Of a DNA stretch of 64,000 nucleotides, positions 61,361 through 64,000 are shown one piece after another. Every line of letters begins with the position of its first letter. The first letter of the stretch is position 1. The DNA comes from UBA9300 sp032260385 (GTDB taxonomy: Bacteria > Bacteroidota > Bacteroidia > Bacteroidales > VadinHA17). Where the stretch lies: positions 1-64,000 of the forward strand of contig JAVVEL010000012.1 of NCBI GenBank assembly GCA_032260385.1, read 5' to 3'. The position numbers and the translations under genes were made by a program. A model generated the notes under the pieces. That model searched no databases, was not told the DNA's origin, and worked only from the letters and a program-made list of their open reading frames with translations.

Positions 61361-61589
61361 GATTTTATCATTTAGACTGGATGATTTACAAATATAAGAA
61401 GAATGGCAAGACCAAGTGCATGGGGACAGAACAGATACCACTGCCTGCCAGGGCTGCTAAAATAGTAGCTAATGCCATTGGAAAAGTTTAAATATAAGAG
61501 CGGAAGCTCTGTGGATGTGGCAATTAAGACGGGTTTCCATCGGTCCAGGTAACTATTTGGCGAATGGCACAATGATATTCAGCAGATTA

Positions 61590-62135
61590 TCAGCAGCATT
61601 TATCTGCAGACCTTATCATTTCAATGCCTGCATCCTTCATTTCCCTGAGAGCCTCTGCCTCATTATCTGATCCCGGTTCCACGGCTGCTATAGCATCGGT
61701 TACAAGCCATGTATTGAAGCCACTCCGCACGGCATCCAGAGCCGTTGTCCTGACACAGTATTCTGTTGTTAATCCTGTAATATAAACATCGGTCACCTTA
61801 CTTTTAAGCAAATAGTCCTTAAGGTTTTCATTGGTAGCTTCGAAGGCTGAATATCCATCATCTTTGCTGCCGGTTCCCTTATGAAAGCCTTTATGGATTT
61901 TGGTGATATTCAGGTCAGGATGGAAAAGTGCTCCCCTGGTGCCGTCGACACAGTGCGGAGGCCATTTATCGAAATGCTTTGTGTCGGGAGGGTGAACATC
62001 ACGTGATGCCACAATAAGACTGAATTTGTCCATCAGTTTATTAATCACCGGGATAATCTCATTTGCTTGTGGTGCCGGCAGTGCACCGCCGGGACAAAAA
62101 TCATTCTGTACATCCACTATTATCAGCGCTTCCAT
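61590..62135 (-). CDS. pncA: Nicotinamidase/pyrazinamidase
   Basis: A 181-residue cysteine hydrolase that converts nicotinamide to nicotinic acid for NAD salvage. The catalytic Asp8 (IIVDVQNDF), the metal-site region ASRDVHPPDTKHF and the nucleophile Cys in TTEYCVRTTALDAV are present, along with the PHCVDGTRGALFHPDL block. It overlaps the end of pncB by 13 bp, so the two are translationally linked. Length fits the family. The start ATG at 62135 is internal to the pncB 3' end. Confidence 0.95.
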   Translation of the reverse strand: MEALIIVDVQNDFCPGGALPAPQANEIIPVINKLMDKFSLIVASRDVHPPDTKHFDKWPPHCVDGTRGALFHPDLNITKIHKGFHKGTGSKDDGYSAFEATNENLKDYLLKSKVTDVYITGLTTEYCVRTTALDAVRSGFNTWLVTDAIAAVEPGSDNEAEALREMKDAGIEMIRSADKCC

Positions 62136-63532
62136 ATCTTATCCTTTAAATTATTTCGTAAATCCATCAATTCCTTACCTATACCAACCTTATATATGTG
62201 AGGATTATCAAACCTTTTTGTTTCTGCTGCTACCTGTGCAAGCCTTTCCGCGGCATATTTTGCAGATTCATCAAGTGACATGCAGGTGAGAATCTTACCC
62301 TTATCCATTACTTTTTCAAGGAGCGGGCTGCAGGAATATCCCTCCAGCTTACAATTTTTTTCGGGATGGTGGGGGTGGTAGATCATTTGTGGCACCTTTG
62401 AATCAGCAAGCTCAATGGCATCGGCATAGAAAAGCTTTTCTCCATTGATATAACGGTAGACTTTCTTTATTCCCGGAAGGGTGGTTTTGGCTATATTATC
62501 AGACACTTTCATACTGGGCCTGTCATCTACCTCTGTCAGTTTATATACTCCGTCGAGTGCACCTTCACCCATACCAGTTACCAGGGATGTGCCCACCCCG
62601 AATGAATCGACCGGTGCATCCTGGTCAAGAAGGCTCTTGATAAGGTATTCATCGAGCTGGTTTGATACCACTATCTTAACATATTTAAGCCCTGCGCTGT
62701 CAAGCATCTTTCGTGCTTCCTTGCTCATATAGGCCAGGTCGCCGCTGTCAAGCCTGATACCTGTCAGCCTGTGGCCTTCATTCTCCAGTTCCTTTGCTAC
62801 AGTTATAGCATTCGGGACACCGTGTTTAAGGGTATCATAAGTATCGACCAGCAATATGGATGAATCAGGGTATAAGCGTGCATATTCCCTGAAAGCATCT
62901 ATTTCCCTGTCAAAACTCTGGATCCATGAATGAGCCATTGTGCCGGTTGATTCAAATCCGAACCTGCTGGCACTGAAAGTATTTGAACTGCCATTGAAAC
63001 CGCCTATCATTGCTGCCCTGCTGGCATGTATGGCACCCAGTCCCTGTGCGCGCCTCAGTCCAAAATCAACAAGCAGCCTGTCACCTGCCACAAGCCTCAT
63101 CCTTGCTGCTTTGGTGGCTATAAGCGACTGGAAGTTGATTATGTTAAGGATCAGGCTTTCAACGAGCTGTGTTTCAATAATATTACCTTCCACCCGCAGC
63201 AGGGGTTCATTAGTAAAGACTATCTCTCCCTCACGAACGGAATGGATATTTCCCCGGAAACGAAAAGTCCTGAGGGCTTCAATGAATTTATCATTGAAGC
63301 CCCTTGATTTAAGGTAGCGGCAATCTTCATCACTGAAACGGTAGTTGCTTATGAGCTCAAGCAGATTATCCAGACCTGCAAAAACTACAAAACCTCCCCC
63401 ATAAGGATTTTTTCGGAAGAAATAGTCAAAATTTGCCCTTGTAGCATTTTTCCCCCTAAGGAAATATCCCTGCGCCATGGTGAGCTCGTAATAGTCAGTG
63501 TAAAGTCCCGAATTGATATCTATTGGTGACAT
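62123..63532 (-). CDS. pncB: Nicotinate phosphoribosyltransferase
   Basis: A 469-residue enzyme making nicotinate mononucleotide from nicotinate and PRPP with ATP, the second salvage step after PncA. It begins GLYTDYYELTMAQGYF and contains FGLRRAQG, GFNGSSNTFSA and the phospho-acceptor His201 in STGTMAHSW. DTYDTLKHGVP and GIRLDSGDLAYMS follow, as in the longer bacterial type. It shares a transcript with pncA and lies upstream of it. The product is nicotinate mononucleotide for NAD synthesis in the cytoplasm. Confidence 0.95.
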   Translation of the reverse strand: MSPIDINSGLYTDYYELTMAQGYFLRGKNATRANFDYFFRKNPYGGGFVVFAGLDNLLELISNYRFSDEDCRYLKSRGFNDKFIEALRTFRFRGNIHSVREGEIVFTNEPLLRVEGNIIETQLVESLILNIINFQSLIATKAARMRLVAGDRLLVDFGLRRAQGLGAIHASRAAMIGGFNGSSNTFSASRFGFESTGTMAHSWIQSFDREIDAFREYARLYPDSSILLVDTYDTLKHGVPNAITVAKELENEGHRLTGIRLDSGDLAYMSKEARKMLDSAGLKYVKIVVSNQLDEYLIKSLLDQDAPVDSFGVGTSLVTGMGEGALDGVYKLTEVDDRPSMKVSDNIAKTTLPGIKKVYRYINGEKLFYADAIELADSKVPQMIYHPHHPEKNCKLEGYSCSPLLEKVMDKGKILTCMSLDESAKYAAERLAQVAAETKRFDNPHIYKVGIGKELMDLRNNLKDKIWKR

Positions 63533-63675
63533 TCTTATTAGTTTTCTACTTAAATCTTTTTAGTCTCGTTTAGGATTACAAGATTGACTTCGCCAAGCTC
63601 GCCTGATTCATTTATCTTCGCCAACCTCACCCTGCCCGGTTTAACGACTCAACGACTCAATCCCTCAACCATCCC

Positions 63676-64000
63676 TCATCCACACGATAAGCACCTCGTA
63701 GCCGTGGGCATGGCTTTCATCCTTTCAAAAGGAATTGGTTTCTTACACGTGGTGCATATTCCGTAGGCCGGGCTGTCTATTCTTTTCAGTACCTCATTCA
63801 ATATTTTCAATCTCTGCCTCGCCTTGGCAAGAGCATGTTCATTGATTTCCTTGCCCGTGTTTTCCTTTGTGGTAAACCAATCGTTGGCATCAGACTGAAC
63901 TTCATCGTCAGACACCAGGTCGGTAAGCGTATCAATCGATTCCTTAAGGGCTTGAATTTCATGCTCGACCCTTTTCCTTATCTCGTTCTTCTCTTCTGTT
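63676..64000 (-). CDS. DksA/TraR-family C4 zinc-finger protein (partial)
   Basis: The frame is open to the window edge, so the start lies beyond 64000. The visible 107 codons end with a DksA-type zinc finger: CTTC, then 17 residues and CLSC, preceded by DSPAYGICTTCKKPIPFERMKAMPTATR. Upstream is the helical stretch ALAKARQRLKILNEVLKRI, typical of the coiled-coil part. Members bind RNA polymerase and modulate the stringent response, or act as regulators. The GTG at 63915 is an internal codon, not the start. A transcript-level partner cannot be seen. Confidence 0.88.
   Translation of the reverse strand, partial: TEEKNEIRKRVEHEIQALKESIDTLTDLVSDDEVQSDANDWFTTKENTGKEINEHALAKARQRLKILNEVLKRIDSPAYGICTTCKKPIPFERMKAMPTATRCLSCG

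Noticed and set aside
61372..61572. 66-codon minus-strand frame near the C45 remnant
   Set aside because: No recognisable domain or start signal; lies between a pseudogene and pncA.
1..64000. tRNA or rRNA genes
   Set aside because: No TPsiC-type motifs in a folded context or conserved rRNA stretches were seen, but a covariance-model search was not possible here.

Overview
The window reads as chromosomal DNA of a Bacteroidota member, probably class Bacteroidia. Supporting signs are many short lipoproteins with Bacteroidota-style lipoboxes, a Reg_prop hybrid-type sensor kinase with a LytTR regulator, a tricorn-like S41 protease, a GldL-like membrane protein, TAnnTTTG-like -7 promoter boxes, and few Shine-Dalgarno sequences. 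No rRNA, tRNA, CRISPR array or transposase was seen. The organism call rests on gene content only.

Layout. 1-8.8 kb: end of a nitroreductase, zinc alcohol dehydrogenase, coiled-coil membrane protein, frameshifted GH20 hexosaminidase lipoprotein, a large barrel/Ig-like surface protein, an acetamidase-family lipoprotein and an ADP-ribosylglycohydrolase. 9.1-13.1 kb: a decaying zone with a lipoprotein gene and a trmO gene each broken by an in-frame TAA, an intact helix-hairpin-helix gene, an intact MACPF-MABP pore-forming lipoprotein, and remnants of two genes whose better-preserved copies lie at 9.1 kb and 27.7 kb. 13.2-27.4 kb: an accessory island. Eight tightly packed minus-strand genes, in transcription order: ClpC-like AAA+ unfoldase with a zinc-ribbon tail; CesT/YbjN-like membrane protein; DUF4062-STAND NTPase; two small proteins (one unrecognised, one zinc-binding); giant WD40-HEAT protein with the same kind of zinc-ribbon tail; Nudix hydrolase translationally coupled to it; and a second WD40 protein with two membrane helices and a zinc ribbon. 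The two WD40 proteins share a conserved N-terminal helical domain.

27.7-33.3 kb: terpene-synthase-like protein, lipocalin, small membrane protein, M49 peptidase lipoprotein and a PadR/GldL-like pair. 33.3-38.8 kb: a cell-wall pair, an amidase lipoprotein and a GHL10-NamZ fusion. 38.9-46.9 kb: frameshifted BKACE enzyme with GNAT, amidase-signature lipoprotein, LytTR/Reg_prop two-component pair, TerC. 47-58 kb: tricorn-like protease, ferredoxin-reductase-type flavoprotein, beta-lactamase-fold hydrolase, a methyltransferase/ATP-grasp fusion divergent from an AstE-like deacylase, an Ig-like secreted protein. 58-64 kb: ECF sigma factor with a PepSY-like protein, MscS channel, methyltransferase beside a decayed C45 gene, pncB-pncA NAD salvage, and the end of a DksA/TraR-like gene.

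The best candidate for an undescribed system is the 14.4-27.4 kb operon. Inference: the STAND ATPase, WD40 sensors and Clp unfoldase form a signal-dependent conflict or protein-quality machine, with the sensor propellers carried on separate polypeptides and shared zinc-ribbon and N-terminal domains acting as docking elements. The disrupted genes elsewhere (three TAA nonsense codons, two or three single-base frameshifts) mean either real gene decay or assembly errors, and read-level data are needed to tell them apart.
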